NCBI GenBank assembly: GCA_029378245.1
Contig: JARKIF010000001.1
Coordinates: 2,046,001 to 2,110,000 of the forward strand
Source of the DNA: Roridomyces roridus
Lineage: Eukaryota > Basidiomycota > Agaricomycetes > Agaricales > Mycenaceae
Length of the DNA: 64,000 nucleotides
Direction: 5' to 3'
The notes below the pieces were generated by a model. That model ran no database searches. It saw only the letters and a program-made list of their open reading frames with translations, and was not told the origin of the DNA. The position numbers and the translations under genes were made by a program. Positions 1-11,243 of the stretch are shown here, one piece after another (positions within the stretch are counted from its first letter, which is position 1; each line of letters opens with the position of its first letter).

Positions 1-1938
1 TCCCAAGATGGATTCCCGAGACTCTTTCAGAATTATAACACGGCACTCAGCATTTACTTCGTGGCCTACGTAATTTTCGAGGTCCCTGCTAATGTACGTT
101 TCATGCCCTGTTATATATCCCAAATAATCGAAACACACTGCGCTAGATCATGTGCGAACCGACTTTCTCCAATTTTCAGTGTTAACGACCCACCAGTTTA
201 AAGCGGTTCACCCCTCAACTCTGGCTTCCAACGCTCACTTTGGTCTGGGGCATCGCTAGCTTGGCCCAAGGGCTGGTCAAAAACCAGGCGGGCCTCTTCG
301 GAATTCGCTTCTGTTAGCGCCTGCTTGACACACTATGCGCTTTAACTGATACTCACATAGTACTGGGTGCTACGGAAGCAGGTACATGTACCATGATGTC
401 TTCCGTGTTCCAGCTCACTGATAACACACTCAAGGGTTATTCCCTGGTGTGATCTTTCTTTTCTCCGTGTATTACCGCCGGTGGGTCCATGAACATTTCA
501 AAAGTATTGTTTTTTGAGCACATCTAGGCATGAGCGCAGTTACCGAGTGGCCATTTTCTTTGGAGGTGCCGCATTAGCTGGTGCTTTTGGAGGTATGGAG
601 GTGTAATCATATTGCTGTCCTGTCTCATTCCGTGGGTCAGGGATCCTTGCATATGCTATCGGAAAGATGGATGGAGTAGGAGGCCGTAAAGGATGGGAAT
701 GGTGAGTAGCTTTGCCTTAATTGGCGGAATACTGCAACCGCTTCACAGGATATTCATACTAGAAGGCGTTAGTACCGCTGACCTTGTTTGTCTCTAAACT
801 GATGTTACTTTGCAAGGCCCTCACAGTTGCAGTATCACTGTGAGTAAACAGATATTGGTAACTCATTTATGAGCTTCTTTTGACATGTTGTAGTCTGGCG
901 TACTTGATCGTCCCAACCTGGTCTCACGAAGCAACATTTGTTAGTCCTCTACGTACTTTAACCACTTCTCTAAACCCTTATTTGTAGCTCACGGAAAGAG
1001 AGCGCACTCGCCTGTTGGAGCGCCTGAACGCCGACTCTGATGCTGGTCGCCAGGAGGCATTTGAATGGTTCTTTGTCCGCCAGGCTCTTACAGACCATCT
1101 TGTCTGGGCCTATGCACTTTTGTTTCATGGGTTCGCCTTCGTGCTCTATTCATTGAGTTTATTTTTGGTGAGTGCATTTGAGGACTTTGAATCGATTTCA
1201 CAACTTGACTCGGAGTTCAGCCGACTATTATTTCCGGACTTGGGTTTGCCAATTGGGAGGCACAGCTGTAAGCCAATGCTATGTATATGGGTAGCTTCTT
1301 GCTAACAATAAACAGTATGACTGTTCCTCCCAATGCACTTGCAGCACTGTCCATTTGGTGCACTGTCTGGCTTTCATCCCGCTACAACTACAGGGCCCCC
1401 TTCATTATTGGTGCTGCCTTTGTTGCCATTATTGGCTACATCATACTGCTGACAGGCCCCACCATTGCCTCTCAATATGTTGGAGTGCATTTTGCTGCTG
1501 CTGGGGTTTATACTGGTAATGCCCTGCTCTTGAGGTCAGTCAGTCTATATTATGATTTTTCATTTCAATGACAGCAATTACAGCTGGCCAGGTGAAAATG
1601 TATCTGGACAAACCAAAAGAGCTGTCAGTGTTGCATTCCAGATAACACTTGGGGATATGGGTGCCATAGCAGGGTGCGGAGCCAATCTCTTGAATCTCAC
1701 ATCAACTCATTCTCAGTACAGAGTCCTCATCTACCGCCCCGAATTTGCAGCACATTTGTACCGAAAAGGGAACATCATATCTATTGGATACCTCTTGTTT
1801 GCGGTGGTTGTTACCACATATTTGTGGGTTTGGATGGCGGCTGAGAACAGGAGGAGAGATAAGATTGTAGCTGAAGATCTGGAGGGGGATGAATATCGCC
1901 TTGGTGATCGTAGTGTTCGGTGGAGATATGTCCTCTGA
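1..1938 (+). CDS. MFS transporter, anion:cation symporter (Dal5/Tna1-like) family, 5'-truncated by window edge
   Basis: A multi-exon plasma-membrane permease gene whose first exon(s) lie outside the window. Splicing by eye over about ten short introns gives the order typical of the fungal ACS branch of MFS (allantoate, nicotinate or similar organic-anion permeases): QNYNTALSIYFVAYVIFEVP (helix 1-2 region, 31-93), WGIASLAQGLVKNQAGLFGI (near 250-300), GATEAG then LFPGVIFLFSVYYRRW (366-490), AIFFGGAALAGAFG (550-592), a GRKGWEW-IFILEG segment (680-765), LTERERTRLLERL loop (988-1025), the second six-helix half (1045-1540) and a charged C-terminal tail ending in VL-stop at 1936-1938. Clear introns include 395-434 and 1168-1220. 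No frameshift is needed between exons, so the gene looks intact inside the window. Substrate cannot be told from sequence alone. Confidence 0.82.
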
Positions 1939-2099
1939 GTATTTTCAATACACCCGTGCTATAAGTAGGTTTGATTGTGGACCTGCGGAATTGATGGCAG
2001 AATGATGGCAGAAACCTTACACCACAATTCCATTCACAGCAATCCCTGAGTACTCATGCATGCATTTTGGGCTCAGATGATTGAATATTGCTTTCTCCT

Positions 2100-2290
2100 T
2101 CCACAGGGGGGGATGCAACTTTTCCGCGAGGCGGAAATACTTTATTTATGCAGCATTTACTCAACATTTCCGCAACATTTCCGCGCTGCGGAAATAATTC
2201 AGTTTTCTCATGTCAATGTCAATCAAGATCAAAGATTTGCGCAACATTTCCGCGTGGCGAGAATTTAAAATTTCCGCAGCATAGCTCCGA
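2100..2290. repeat. Dispersed TTTCCGC/GCGGAAA-rich repeat, copy A
   Basis: Begins CACAGGGGGGGATGCA and carries several TTTCCGC and GCGGAAA words, including the palindromes TTTCCGCGAGGCGGAAA and TTTCCGCGCTGCGGAAA. The same start and word pattern recurs at 4420-4600 in the same orientation, so this is one copy of a dispersed short repeat, probably a non-autonomous element or a decayed end of one. No coding potential. Confidence 0.55.
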
Positions 2291-2519
2291 AAGGCAAAAA
2301 ACGGTAAAACGAACTGAGCCAACAGTTGCTATATAAAGTAAAACTCAAAAAAGTGCATGGTAAGGACCCCGTACACTGCTAGATTCAATGCTCAAATTTC
2401 TCTTTGTTGGTTGTGTGTGCCGAGTGTGGTAGCAGCAGAAGTTTGGGCAAAATTGAATTGATGCAGTCTATCTAATATAAATATGAAAGGAAGCAAGAAA
2501 CCAGGAGCATGCTCGGCAG

Positions 2520-2890
2520 TGCACCACATCATCCTCCCGGATTGGCCATCTTCCTCGTCCGACCGCACGCTGGATTAGCGGTGCAGTCGGATGCCGGCGC
2601 GCCGGGTTGGCAGCGCCAGTGGACGAAGAAAACCCCCCACTCGACTGCACCCCAGGTTGGCGGTGCAATCGGGTATCGGCACGCAGGGGCGTTGGTGCCA
2701 ATGAGTGAGGGCTGGCACCATCCTTGCCCGGCCAACCGCATGCATGGTCAGCAGCGCAGTTGAATGCCGGCGCGCCGGGTTGGCAGCGCCAGCGGACGAG
2801 AAAGGCCCACCCGACCACGCGCCTGGTCGGCCGCGCAGTCGAGTACCAGCGCGCCAGGTTGGCACCGCCAGCGAGTGGGTGGTGGGGTGA
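2520..2890. repeat. GC-rich degenerate tandem repeat
   Basis: The words GCGCGCCGGGTTGGCAGCGC and near variants recur at about 2600, 2770 and 2850 with related spacers that read as CAGTCGAnTACCGGC. Long open frames on both strands here are by-products of the GC-rich repeat and not gene calls. Confidence 0.5.
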
Positions 2891-4165
2891 TGGTGGTGAG
2901 AGGCAGAGAGAGAGTGACGACGGAAAAAAGCCATGCCAGAAACATGAGGCAGATGTCTACCATGTTTCTGACGGGCCGGTGAGCTATGAATGGAAACGAG
3001 ACGGCTTTGCGGTTGCCGGACGCCGTCTGGACTGCCAAATTTGGTCGATGGGATGAATGGGACACGTAGAGTGGTGCGGAGGCGTAGCAATGGGATAAAG
3101 AGATGCATGGACATTGACGGGGAGGTGGTGGGTGCGGAACAGCGGTTGTGCCCTGGAGAACGATGCAGAGGCGGGTTTTGTGCAAGGGAGCGATAACGGT
3201 GGGTCGGGGCCGTCGGGCAGCGAAGAGCGGCGTGAGGAATAGAGGTCGGCTGCAGTGGGCAGACACGAGGAATGGGGAGACGTGCACAGATCGAAGGTTT
3301 GATAACAAGAAAGAAAAATGAGCTTGTCTTCGAGCAATGCAGAAAGAGTCTAGGAAGACAATGCACGAGCAGACGCGGCTTGGGAGTCCCAAGGGGTGAG
3401 TCTCTTGCCGGCGGTTTACAGAGCGTGAGGGAGGAGGGAAGAAGAGAGGGAGAAATCGATACACACCATGACTTTGCAGACGGCGGCTAGAGGCTGGAGG
3501 CCAGGGACAGCATTGTGGCACCTGAAACATCTTAGAAAACAGCTGGAATTGGCGGAAAAGAGCACGAGGGACACCCTCCTCTGTGGTGGGAGTCGGCGGA
3601 CCGTGGATGTGAAACTGTAAGACTCTGCTCACTCATTCCTCCTCCGATGGATACTGCTTAATTCTGCACATCATCACGTCTTAAGTCCAAGGGGGACGAA
3701 AGCCAACGTAAAACGACCGCATACTAGCTGTTCTTAGTGAGGAAACGAGACCTGAGCGCCAGCGACGCACCTGCCGCATGCCACGTCAACGGTCACCGAG
3801 CTCCTTCTCCCTCCCACAATGTATCCAGATGCGCAATAACTTGAATCCCAGTTGTCAAGGAAGCCTGAGTGAGTTGCTGGCTCGGGAAACACGAGAGTAG
3901 AACAGAGGATAAGTACAAGGAAGAGGAGTGGCTCGTGGGTGCACCGCCGCATCAAGATCGGCGTTTGATCGGCATTGCCAAATCCAGGCCTCCGGAACCG
4001 GCGTCTCTTCAATTCACGACCTGGCTAGCAAGCCCGCTCTGGCTCTACCCGCCTATTTGAGGTGACTGCCCTTCCCTGGACTCTGACCGGATAGTGAGAA
4101 TTGACTCTGAGGCTCAAGCTCAAGCTGGCTTTCCTTTTGACGCGTTCTGTCAGACCTACAGGCGT
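2891..4165. other. Gene-free stretch, no recognisable feature
   Basis: Several long minus-strand open frames (to 3632) exist but show Pro/Ser/His-rich, patternless translations and no domain motif. I see no supported gene. Confidence 0.4.
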
Positions 4166-4179
4166 GACACCCATACACC

Positions 4180-4405
4180 CACCAATCCTTTACGGGGGCG
4201 CTGTTATATCCATGTCACCAACCCCGTCCTTCCGACATCCTCCGACCACCTCCGGTCCGGAACACCTCCGACTGTTCCGGACGCTCCGACCAATGATGCA
4301 TCCGATTCGTCGTATTGCACAATCCGATAGGGTTTTCACGCAATGAAGTCGTTCTGAGCGTTTCCCTTATTGTGATTATCTTCATCATCTTCTTTCTTAT
4401 TGTTT
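4180..4405 (-). repeat. Inverted-repeat arm, left
   Basis: About 225 bp that is the reverse complement of 5529-5735. The inner 90 bp (4311-4405) is nearly identical to its partner, for example CACAATAAGGGAAACGCTCA and CATTGCGTGAAAACCCTAT on the minus strand. The outer part is rich in GGTCGGA words and ends in CATGGATATAACA. Together the arms flank about 1.1 kb. Confidence 0.6.
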
Positions 4406-4419
4406 AACATAGAGCTTAC

Positions 4420-4600
4420 ACAGGGGGGGAAGCATCATTTCCGCGCCGCGGAAATACATTATTTGCGCAACATTTCCGCAGTATTTCCGCAGTATTTCCG
4501 CCAACATTTCCGAGCCGCGGAAATAATATATTTTCCATGACTTCTATCAAAATTGATCAAAATTTCCGCACCATTTCCGCCGTCTACGTCATGACATCGG
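4420..4600. repeat. Dispersed TTTCCGC/GCGGAAA-rich repeat, copy B
   Basis: Starts CACAGGGGGGGGAAGCAT like the copy at 2100 and contains TTTCCGCGCCGCGGAAA and TTTCCGAGCCGCGGAAA palindromes plus three further TTTCCGC words. It lies just inside the inverted repeat 4180-4405 / 5529-5735. Confidence 0.55.
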
Positions 4601-5528
4601 CAAAGACTTTCCATATTGGGAGACGATCTTCTATAGCCTTTTTTAGACTTGCCATATCAGGAAGTTATCCTTAATAGCCTTTTTGGGATTTTTTTTTTGC
4701 AGGACCCCGGGAACTGCGGCTGAAGTGCCAAAAAAAAAATCCGCGGATCCGGATTTCAATCAGGGTGATGAGCCTGTACAAGGTGCGCCTTCTACTGCAG
4801 CGCGTTCATATCTCATTCCTCCGACAGCAATCATTTTACTCGCTTGAATATGCATTATGTAAATCTATTCCAAGATGGGATTGTATTCTTCCTCGACCGA
4901 CACGATGAAGTCCACGCCGGTCGATTCTCGGGCATGCAAGACAATAGACACTTACGACGCGATGCCCCCTTTCGTCTAGCTTCTTACCCTGCACAGTCTT
5001 GGGCCGCTCGTGTACATGCACCAATTTGTCGTGAAAGTGCTCGTATCATACCCCGTCGCGATCGGCTCCCCTCCGATTGGTCGGCGGCAGGGTACCCTGT
5101 AGGGACGTGGAGAGGGCTGCAATTGTGTCAGAATCGCAAGTCTGGCCAGACAAGACTCTTACCGACTAACTGCAGCACTGTGTGCCGCGCACCGCATAAT
5201 TCCTGAGGGTGTAATGTCCGTGCCGGAGGATAGGACAAAGGGCCGGAACCAGAGGTCGGAGGTCGGAGGGTCGGAGGTCGGAGGACCGTGGGATGATGAC
5301 CGAAGGTGATCCGGATGAGGTGAACGCTACTCGGAGGGAGAGCGCACCAACCACTTGACTTCCGAGAGAGGATTACTCGGAGACTAGATGGCACAGAGGA
5401 GTTGTGGAGGCAACACACGTTAATTAACTACTGAGGTACATCAAAGTCGTATCGCCTATATATACTAAGTAAGTATGACACGACCTAATGGAGTCAGAAG
5501 TATGAAAGACAATAAGATCTATACTACA
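4601..5528. other. Spacer between inverted-repeat arms; no gene seen
   Basis: Contains a short A/T homopolymer zone around 4690-4740 and a GGTCGGA-rich tract at 5250-5285. A stretch at 5400-5475 (ACACACGTTAATTAACTACT, then TATATATACTAAGTAAGTAT) looks like the edge of a transposable element, but no full boundary could be set. No gene is supported. Confidence 0.35.
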
Positions 5529-5735
5529 ATAATAAGAGAGAAGAAGATAAAGATAATCACAATAAGGGAAACGCTCAGAAGAACTTCATTGCGTGAAAAC
5601 CCTATAGGATTGTGCAATACGAACAGATCGGATGCATCAAGGTCGGAATGTCCGGATCAGTCGGAAATGATCCGAACCGGAGGAGTCGGAAGGTCCAAGG
5701 GAGAGTCGGGAGAGTTGGACATGCATGGATATAAC
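5529..5735 (+). repeat. Inverted-repeat arm, right
   Basis: Partner of 4180-4405 in opposite orientation; see the left arm. A further, more diverged direct copy of its outer half follows at 5755-5885. Confidence 0.6.
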
Positions 5736-5754
5736 AACGTAAGATTGTGCAATA

Positions 5755-5885
5755 TGACGTGATCGAATGCATCTTGGATGGAAGAGGCCGGAAGGTCGGA
5801 GGGACCGGAGGGCCCAGAGGGATCGGAGGGCCCGGAGGGATCGGAGGGCCTCGGATCGAAGTCGGGATGACATGGATATAACAGA
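5755..5885 (+). repeat. Third copy of the inverted-repeat module with G-rich tandem expansion
   Basis: Shares ATTGTGCAATA, ATCGAATGCATC and CATGGATATAACA with the arms. Inside it, an approximately 18-bp unit (GGAGGGCCCGGAGGGATC and variants) is repeated three to four times at 5790-5850, an expansion absent from the other copies. Confidence 0.5.
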
Positions 5886-6159
5886 GGGAAACATGAGACA
5901 GAAATTGAAAAAAAGCTTTGATCAAGACCTACCAAATGCCCCGATGGCATCCAACCGATCTGCGTCTTGGACACAATGCAGCTCAACACAACTATCGTGC
6001 CACTCGGTCCACAGACCCTTCTCCCTCAGCTTCTTCTCGTTGGACAACGACGCATGCGCATTATCCACGACAAGCGCGACTTGACGCGCTCGCCCATCGA
6101 GGTCAAGGCCGTGTTTCTCGGCCATTGATGCCGATGCCCGGATATCTGCTGGCGGAAGA

Positions 6160-6590
6160 GCTAGAGCGAGCTGATGAAGCAGCTGCACCCGCCGAGGAGC
6201 CGTAACGAATTGAAGACGACGACGGCGCGACGGACGAGCCTGCCGAGGAGACAGCAGAACTGCTGGAACGAACAGCGGAGGATGAAGCAGAGCTGGGATG
6301 CGCAGAGCTGCTGGCTATGGCGCTGGAACGGGCAGACAGACAGCAGAACGAGCCGCAGAGGATGAAGCGCGAGCAGATGACGAGCTCGAGGCAGCGGCAG
6401 ATGAGGAGCTGCTGCGAGCGCTGCTAGATGCCGGGCGGGATTGAGAAGCAGAGGTGCTTGCACAGATGGAAGAGGCCCATGTCGAGACGCCACTTGCACG
6501 GGAAACCGAGGCAGACGACGAAGCCGAGCTGCTAGGACGCGAGGATGAAGTGGTCTTTGATAGACGCAAGAATGCGCATGCAGACCTCAC
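6160..6590. repeat. Low-complexity coding-like repeat, locus 1 (Ser/Ala on minus, acidic Leu/Glu on plus)
   Basis: Plus-strand frames read as degenerate acidic units such as AELLERTAEDEAEL, DDELEAAADEELLRALL and ADDEAELLGRED; the minus strand reads as Ser/Ala/Arg-rich. The plus reading changes frame between units, so no intact gene is present. The same vocabulary recurs at 7530-7700 and 21640-21830, which suggests a common origin. Confidence 0.45.
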
Positions 6591-6599
6591 GGTAGATCA

Positions 6600-7500
6600 G
6601 CCGCTTAATCCGATCGTAGTCTGACCTTTCGTTACTCTTCAGATTTTTGGGGTCCATATGAGCTATTGAAATTTTCAGGGGGCTAGATATTTGTTCCAAT
6701 CATCAGTACCACAAAAAATTGTCTAAATTTCCACTTGCCATCGTGACGAAGCCCACCAAGGTCGATCCGCCGTTTCCCGAGCCGTTGCATGTCGTTGAGT
6801 GAATCCAGGACCCGCGGAGCAGAATGGGATGCATCTTGACCTTCCTCGACACCAACCCCTTTTGAGTAAGCCCGGGTCTCTTATACATCGGAGAAGCAGT
6901 ATCCTTCCGCTACACGCTACCTCTGCCACTATGCAGGTCTGACTTGGTGGCTGCCTTGCCTTGCAGAGCGCGGGGAGCACGGGCGACGGGTATTCGGGAG
7001 GCCTACAGTCAATTCAGCACCAGATCCTGCCAGAGAAGATGCACATATTGTTTACCATGGCCTCCAATACCAGAAGCACACTGCAACGGCCAGGTAGGTT
7101 TGGGTGTAGGTGCCCTACGCGAGCTGTCATGAAAGCGTACACAATAAAAGGGGTCGGGCGTTGCAATAGGCAAACTAATTGAGGTGGGATTCATCCGCGG
7201 GCGTGTTGGACAAGATGGATTCGTCCGACTGGATTGATCTACTGCCAGAACGAACAGTGGTGGTCTTGTCCGCCAGCCTCGTACCGATCCGGCCGAAAAG
7301 TAGCTTAATCCCACAAGTCAGAGAAGGGATTTTCGTCTACAACTGCACGCACCTGCATACTCCAAAGTTCTCCAGCTTCATAGAACACAATTTAGCGCAA
7401 CGGAGAATTCGAAATCTTGTAAGTCTGAGAAGAGTAGCCGAAGGGTAGGAGGCATACAGAAGACCAGGTACACTAATGCAATCCTGAAACGGTTGCCCAC
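6600..7500. other. Gene-free stretch
   Basis: No open frame here carries a recognisable motif or plausible exon chain. Nothing supported. Confidence 0.35.
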
Positions 7501-7529
7501 AAGAGTCGCTCCCACTACGCGCTCCAATA

Positions 7530-7700
7530 CGGTCGAGTCCTTGCGAACGCTGCTTGAAGAACGGGCGACGGAAGCCGACAATGCAGAGCTGCTTGACCGA
7601 GAAGCAGATGCTGACGCCGAGCTACTGGCACGGGAGGCGGTGGACCGCAGAAGAAGAGCCACTGGCAGAGGAGTGACCGTACACAGAGCTGCTCGCACGG
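7530..7700. repeat. Low-complexity coding-like repeat, locus 2
   Basis: Plus strand reads TLLEERATEADNAELLDRE followed by ADADAELLAREAVD; minus strand reads as Ser/Ala-rich. It resembles loci at 6160-6590 and 21640-21830 and directly abuts the downstream end of the SNF2 fragment. Confidence 0.45.
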
Positions 7701-7765
7701 GAAGCAGAAGCAGACGCTTGGGACGACAGTTAACTCGTAGACACGAAAACACAGTAAAGACTCAC

Positions 7766-8229
7766 TTGACATAGACGATGCGTGCCTCGGCGAGATAGTC
7801 TGAGCACAGAGCCAAACACCTCGTCGATCGAGACACCACGATGGTCTGCAGGATGGAATGAGCGCCATGAATATACTAGTCAAAAGAAACTGACCTTCTC
7901 ATCCGGCTTCTCTTCGGCCTGCTGCTTGACGATGTCCACCATTATCTATGCACCGTTCGCATCTAGTCCGCGACTTGTAACCTTCGTCGATGGGAGAAAC
8001 TTGGGCATCATCGTGACGTCTTTCTTCGAAAGCTCGTTGCGCGTTCCAAAGAGAAACTGCATTTCCTCCGGCAGATCCTCCTAAATCTGCGTCCGAGTTG
8101 ACGACAGTGGTAGCACGGCACCTTCCAAGATGCCTCTTGGAATGGGGGAACGCATCCTTCTCCTCCTCCTCCTCGTCGCTCTGCACGATAAACTTCCAGG
8201 TCGCTGTCCTGCTCCAAGTCGGACGTCAT
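7766..8229 (-). pseudogene. SNF2-family helicase fragment (C-terminal helicase lobe)
   Basis: Minus-strand relic of a SNF2/Rad5-Rad16-type ATP-dependent translocase. An acidic linker (IVQSDEEEEEKDAF) is followed by KFLPSTKV, IMVDIVKQQAEEKPDEK, then after an intron (7894-7846, GTCAGT..CTGCAG) TIVVSRSTRCLALCSDYLAE and ARIVYVK. This matches the stretch leading into helicase motif V in SNF2 proteins (PSTKM...DEKTIVFSQ...). It is broken: the acidic linker is in a different frame from the conserved part, and an in-frame stop interrupts ANGA-stop-IMV near 7950. Nothing of the ATPase lobe or motif VI is present, and the fragment stops where the low-complexity repeat begins. A truncated copy, not a working gene. 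Confidence 0.68.
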
Positions 8230-8484
8230 AGTGCTGGCAGCTCAAGAGTGGCTTTGCTGATTTGACTCGTAAGCCGCCAGTGGAGAGCCTGAGCTACAGC
8301 GGGCGTAATAACACCCCAGTGTCGTTGTCCTTGGGCGGTCTTGGCCTGGGCCGCGTGCGTCGAAAGCAGTCTAAGCGTCGGATTTAGAGTGAGAGTAAGC
8401 CCGAGGATAACGTACATACGACATACGAAGAGTAGGAGGTCGCCCATGCTACAGCAGCCTCACGCTAAACACGGGCCATATATT

Positions 8485-10000
8485 GGCACGCTCTGCTGGT
8501 AGCTTCCTCCTTTCCGTCCTACCCCATGCAAAGAGGCAAGCCCGTTAAAACGAAGGTAGGGGCTGGAATCGATTCAGTATTGCTGAAGGGTGAGTGCCTG
8601 AAACCTACATCTCATTCAGATAGCAGTGCTTGACATGGTAGGTATTCCGAGGTGTTTGTTTCTAGCTGCGGTTCCCGAAATGGTCCAACGGGCTGACAAG
8701 ACAGACCTGCGCAGTACAGAGTCAAGGCAAGCGTCGAGAGCGTTCGTTGACCACTGACACTGGAACGAAAAGAGGCAGCCCACGGAGTAGGTTGGCTGCA
8801 AGTGATTTTCTGACAACGGGATAAGCCTGTGAGATACGGGTGGCCAGAGAGGAAGACAAGAGGAAACAGTGGTCCAGCCACCAGCAAGTCTCGCTCGGCA
8901 GCCTGAATAAACGGGACATGCGACTAGGGTACTTCAGCTCTCGAAGAATGCCCATCTGTTCCACAAGAGCCCTTCACCGTCGCGGATAACCAATAGCAGA
9001 AAGGGCATGAAATTGAAGCGAAATTTTCTGGCGCACCGATATTAGAGCAGTCACCACCAATGAGCCCTTGGTGCCGTTCCCTCCCTCCGCATCCCAGTCA
9101 TGCAACGAGGGCGGTCGAGTTTGAATAAAGGAACACTGAAGCGCGGTCCATTTGGTACAGAAACTAACGTCGGATACGTGGCGGAGACTTTGCTGAACGC
9201 ATTCCGAATGACTTTGTCCTCATCCGAGCTGGAATGGCCGGGAATAGAACATCGTCTCTCGAATTCAAGGGGCCACCCAGGCTTCGGAATCCTTGAATCC
9301 AGTATGCATGGGGGAGTGCTGTATCCGAGTCAGCTGAGCAATTAACAGCGGTGCTCAATACACACCTGCGTGGACTAGAGAAAAACCGCCGTGGATGAGA
9401 TGCAGACTGGGGCTTTTGAGACTGATACAGTGTAGGAGGTTGGACGAAAAGTCAGCGGCAAATGCGAACAGTTGGTGTCGAGTCGACGAGCTTGAATTCA
9501 CAGAGTATTTTGGAGTGGTCGAGGCGGACAAAGTGTTCGCCGACGCGCAAACCTGTTGATGGCCGCACACTCTCTGCTCTGACCACAACGACCGACATTT
9601 CCACTTGCTCATTGTCAAAGCCAGCAATGAAAGTGCTACTAGGACCCGATGCTTTCGAACCTTCTTTAGAGTGACTCTTCAAGATTCAATTCGCCGCGCC
9701 GTTTATACAACTTCGACCTCACTGGCAAGCCCGACGACCCGTGTTCTCTTCATGATTTGAAGGTGTGAGACGCGTCCTGGAGGGCGCAAGCCATGCCCAT
9801 TTCTGTTCGCTGACTTCCACTGCGCAGTTTCCATCATCCCGAACGAAATTCATGTCTCCAGATGCAGAACGAGCGGGATATGGCTCGCACTGCTGTAGCT
9901 TCGCTTCTATCGCTAGAGTAGCATCCCGTACGTCATCCTCACTATCTTTCTCTTGACAATCTGACGCCCTGTAGCGATATTCCAGACCATTCAAACAGAC
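8485..10000 (+). pseudogene. Relic of an unrecognised duplicated gene, copy 1 (interrupted)
   Basis: Three blocks match, in order, the copy at 11572-12340: CACGCTCTGCTGG..CTTCC (8492), TTGACCACTGACnC (8748), and from 9480 onward TTCACAGAGTA, GTTTGCCGACGCG-like, CTCTGCTCTGACCAC, CGACATTTCCACTTGCTCAT and CTCACTGGCAAGCCCGA. Blocks 2 and 3 are separated by an extra segment (about 8960-9440) absent from the other copy, suggesting an insertion. Readable pieces include VDELEFTEYFGVVEADKVFA and DRHFHLLIVKASNES. Stops and frame changes show decay. The family was not recognised. Confidence 0.4.
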
Positions 10001-10610
10001 CAATTCCGACGCACCTATGTAACTCCTCCGGCACTTTTTTTTGAGCGTGAACGGTCATTGGCAGGCCTTCACTTTTGAGTCCATGACACGAATTCTCGTC
10101 CACAGGTGTGCGCGTTGGCATTTGGTGCATGACCACTGCCGGTGTTCTCCCTCGTCATCCCCCGCCTTCGCTTGTTTGTCATGCACGACGATGAAGGTGG
10201 GCCCTCTTGTGTCTCACGACAAATAATCGCTGACGATTGTTTTGCAGGTAGTGGTCTCGAGAACAAAAGGCGCCCTCCACTTTCCTCTACGGCTCGAGTG
10301 CGTATCATATCTATCTCCCATTGTCATTACGCGCCACGTACTAGACAGCTCAATCAACGCCTGCTTTCTACCCATAGCCATTCATTCGATTGCTTCACTC
10401 CGCATTGACGAGGAAAACACCACATGAATTCGACCTCTCCCAACAGGACTCGCCGCGATCCTCGATGACAAGGACAAGAACCTCGATACCGTCTCTGCAG
10501 CTCGAGCGAGATGGTGGTAAGATGGATCGTTTCTGGGTCTTGCATCCAGTCAGCCGCCTCGTCGCTCATTGGCTACAGCCGGACGGGACATCTCTGGATG
10601 TCAGCCACTT
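10001..10610. other. No supported gene
   Basis: A possible short intron at 10197-10246 (GTGGGC..TTGCAG) is visible, but no exon chain with a recognisable product could be built. Confidence 0.3.
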
Positions 10611-10614
10611 AGAG

Positions 10615-10625
10615 GTGTATATAAT
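10615..10625 (+). promoter_or_regulatory. TATA-box-like element
   Basis: TGTATATAATA lies about 45 bp upstream of the ATG at 10667, a spacing plausible for a fungal TATA promoter. Inferred from sequence and position only. Confidence 0.4.
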
Positions 10626-10666
10626 AAACGAGCTAGACGCTTTTCTAGCCACTTTCCGAGTCCAAT

Positions 10667-11206
10667 ATGATCTCCTCCACCACCGTCACCGCCACCCACG
10701 GCGAAATCGTCGCCCTCCACGCGCGGCTCACGGACCTCGACGACGCGAACCAGGCACTCGCCGACGCCAACGATGCCCTCCGAGCCCAAATCGCAGCAAA
10801 AAAAAGACACGGCTGAAACTATGAGTAGGTCTTGCTTCTTCGTGTTGTTCTCATATCTCATGCAATTCCCAGTCGCTCTGGACCTTCCTCCCCAAGCCGC
10901 CACGGTCAAGGTCACCGTCAGCACCAAAACTGCCCCGAAACGCAAGCCCCGCGACGTGTCCTCCGCTCCCCCCAGCAAAAGGCAGAAGGTTGCTACCACG
11001 GAGAGCGGTGAGTCTGTTCTCATCTGGAATGCGTCCCGGACTGATTCAAAGCGTCTGAAGAATCCACTTCGGGCATCCTAACGATGATGACAACTTTCAA
11101 TTCGTCCTACTTGGACCCGCCTGGCATGCCAATGAGGTTTTTGAGCCTCTTCGCGCCGAGACCCTTCACCGCGGGCGGCAGCGTCGCCTTCACTTTGCCT
11201 TCTTGA
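10667..11206 (+). CDS. Small coiled-coil/basic protein, unknown function, with apparent homopolymer frameshift
   Basis: ATG at 10667 follows a TATA-like element and opens a 49-codon frame: MISSTTVTATHGEIVALHAR then a heptad-like LTDLDDANQALADANDALRA. It terminates just after a run of eight A (10798-10805). One base fewer or more there would move translation into the frame that continues KKDTAETM and, past an intron (about 10835-10870), a Lys/Arg-rich stretch KTAPKRKPRD and PPSKRQKVATTES. After a second intron (about 11008-11058) this continues to a stop at 11204-11206, about 130 residues in all. The basic cluster could act as a nuclear localisation signal. Either this is a pseudogene, the A run is a sequencing error, or splicing differs from my model. 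Family not recognised. Confidence 0.4.
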
Positions 11207-11243
11207 CCGCGAGAGTGGGTCCAGCTGTTATACTGGTCGCTGC

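Noticed and set aside
2575..3632. Two long overlapping minus-strand open frames (263 and 294 codons)
   Set aside because: They overlap in different frames over a GC-rich tandem repeat, are Pro/His/Ser-rich and show no motif or intron structure.
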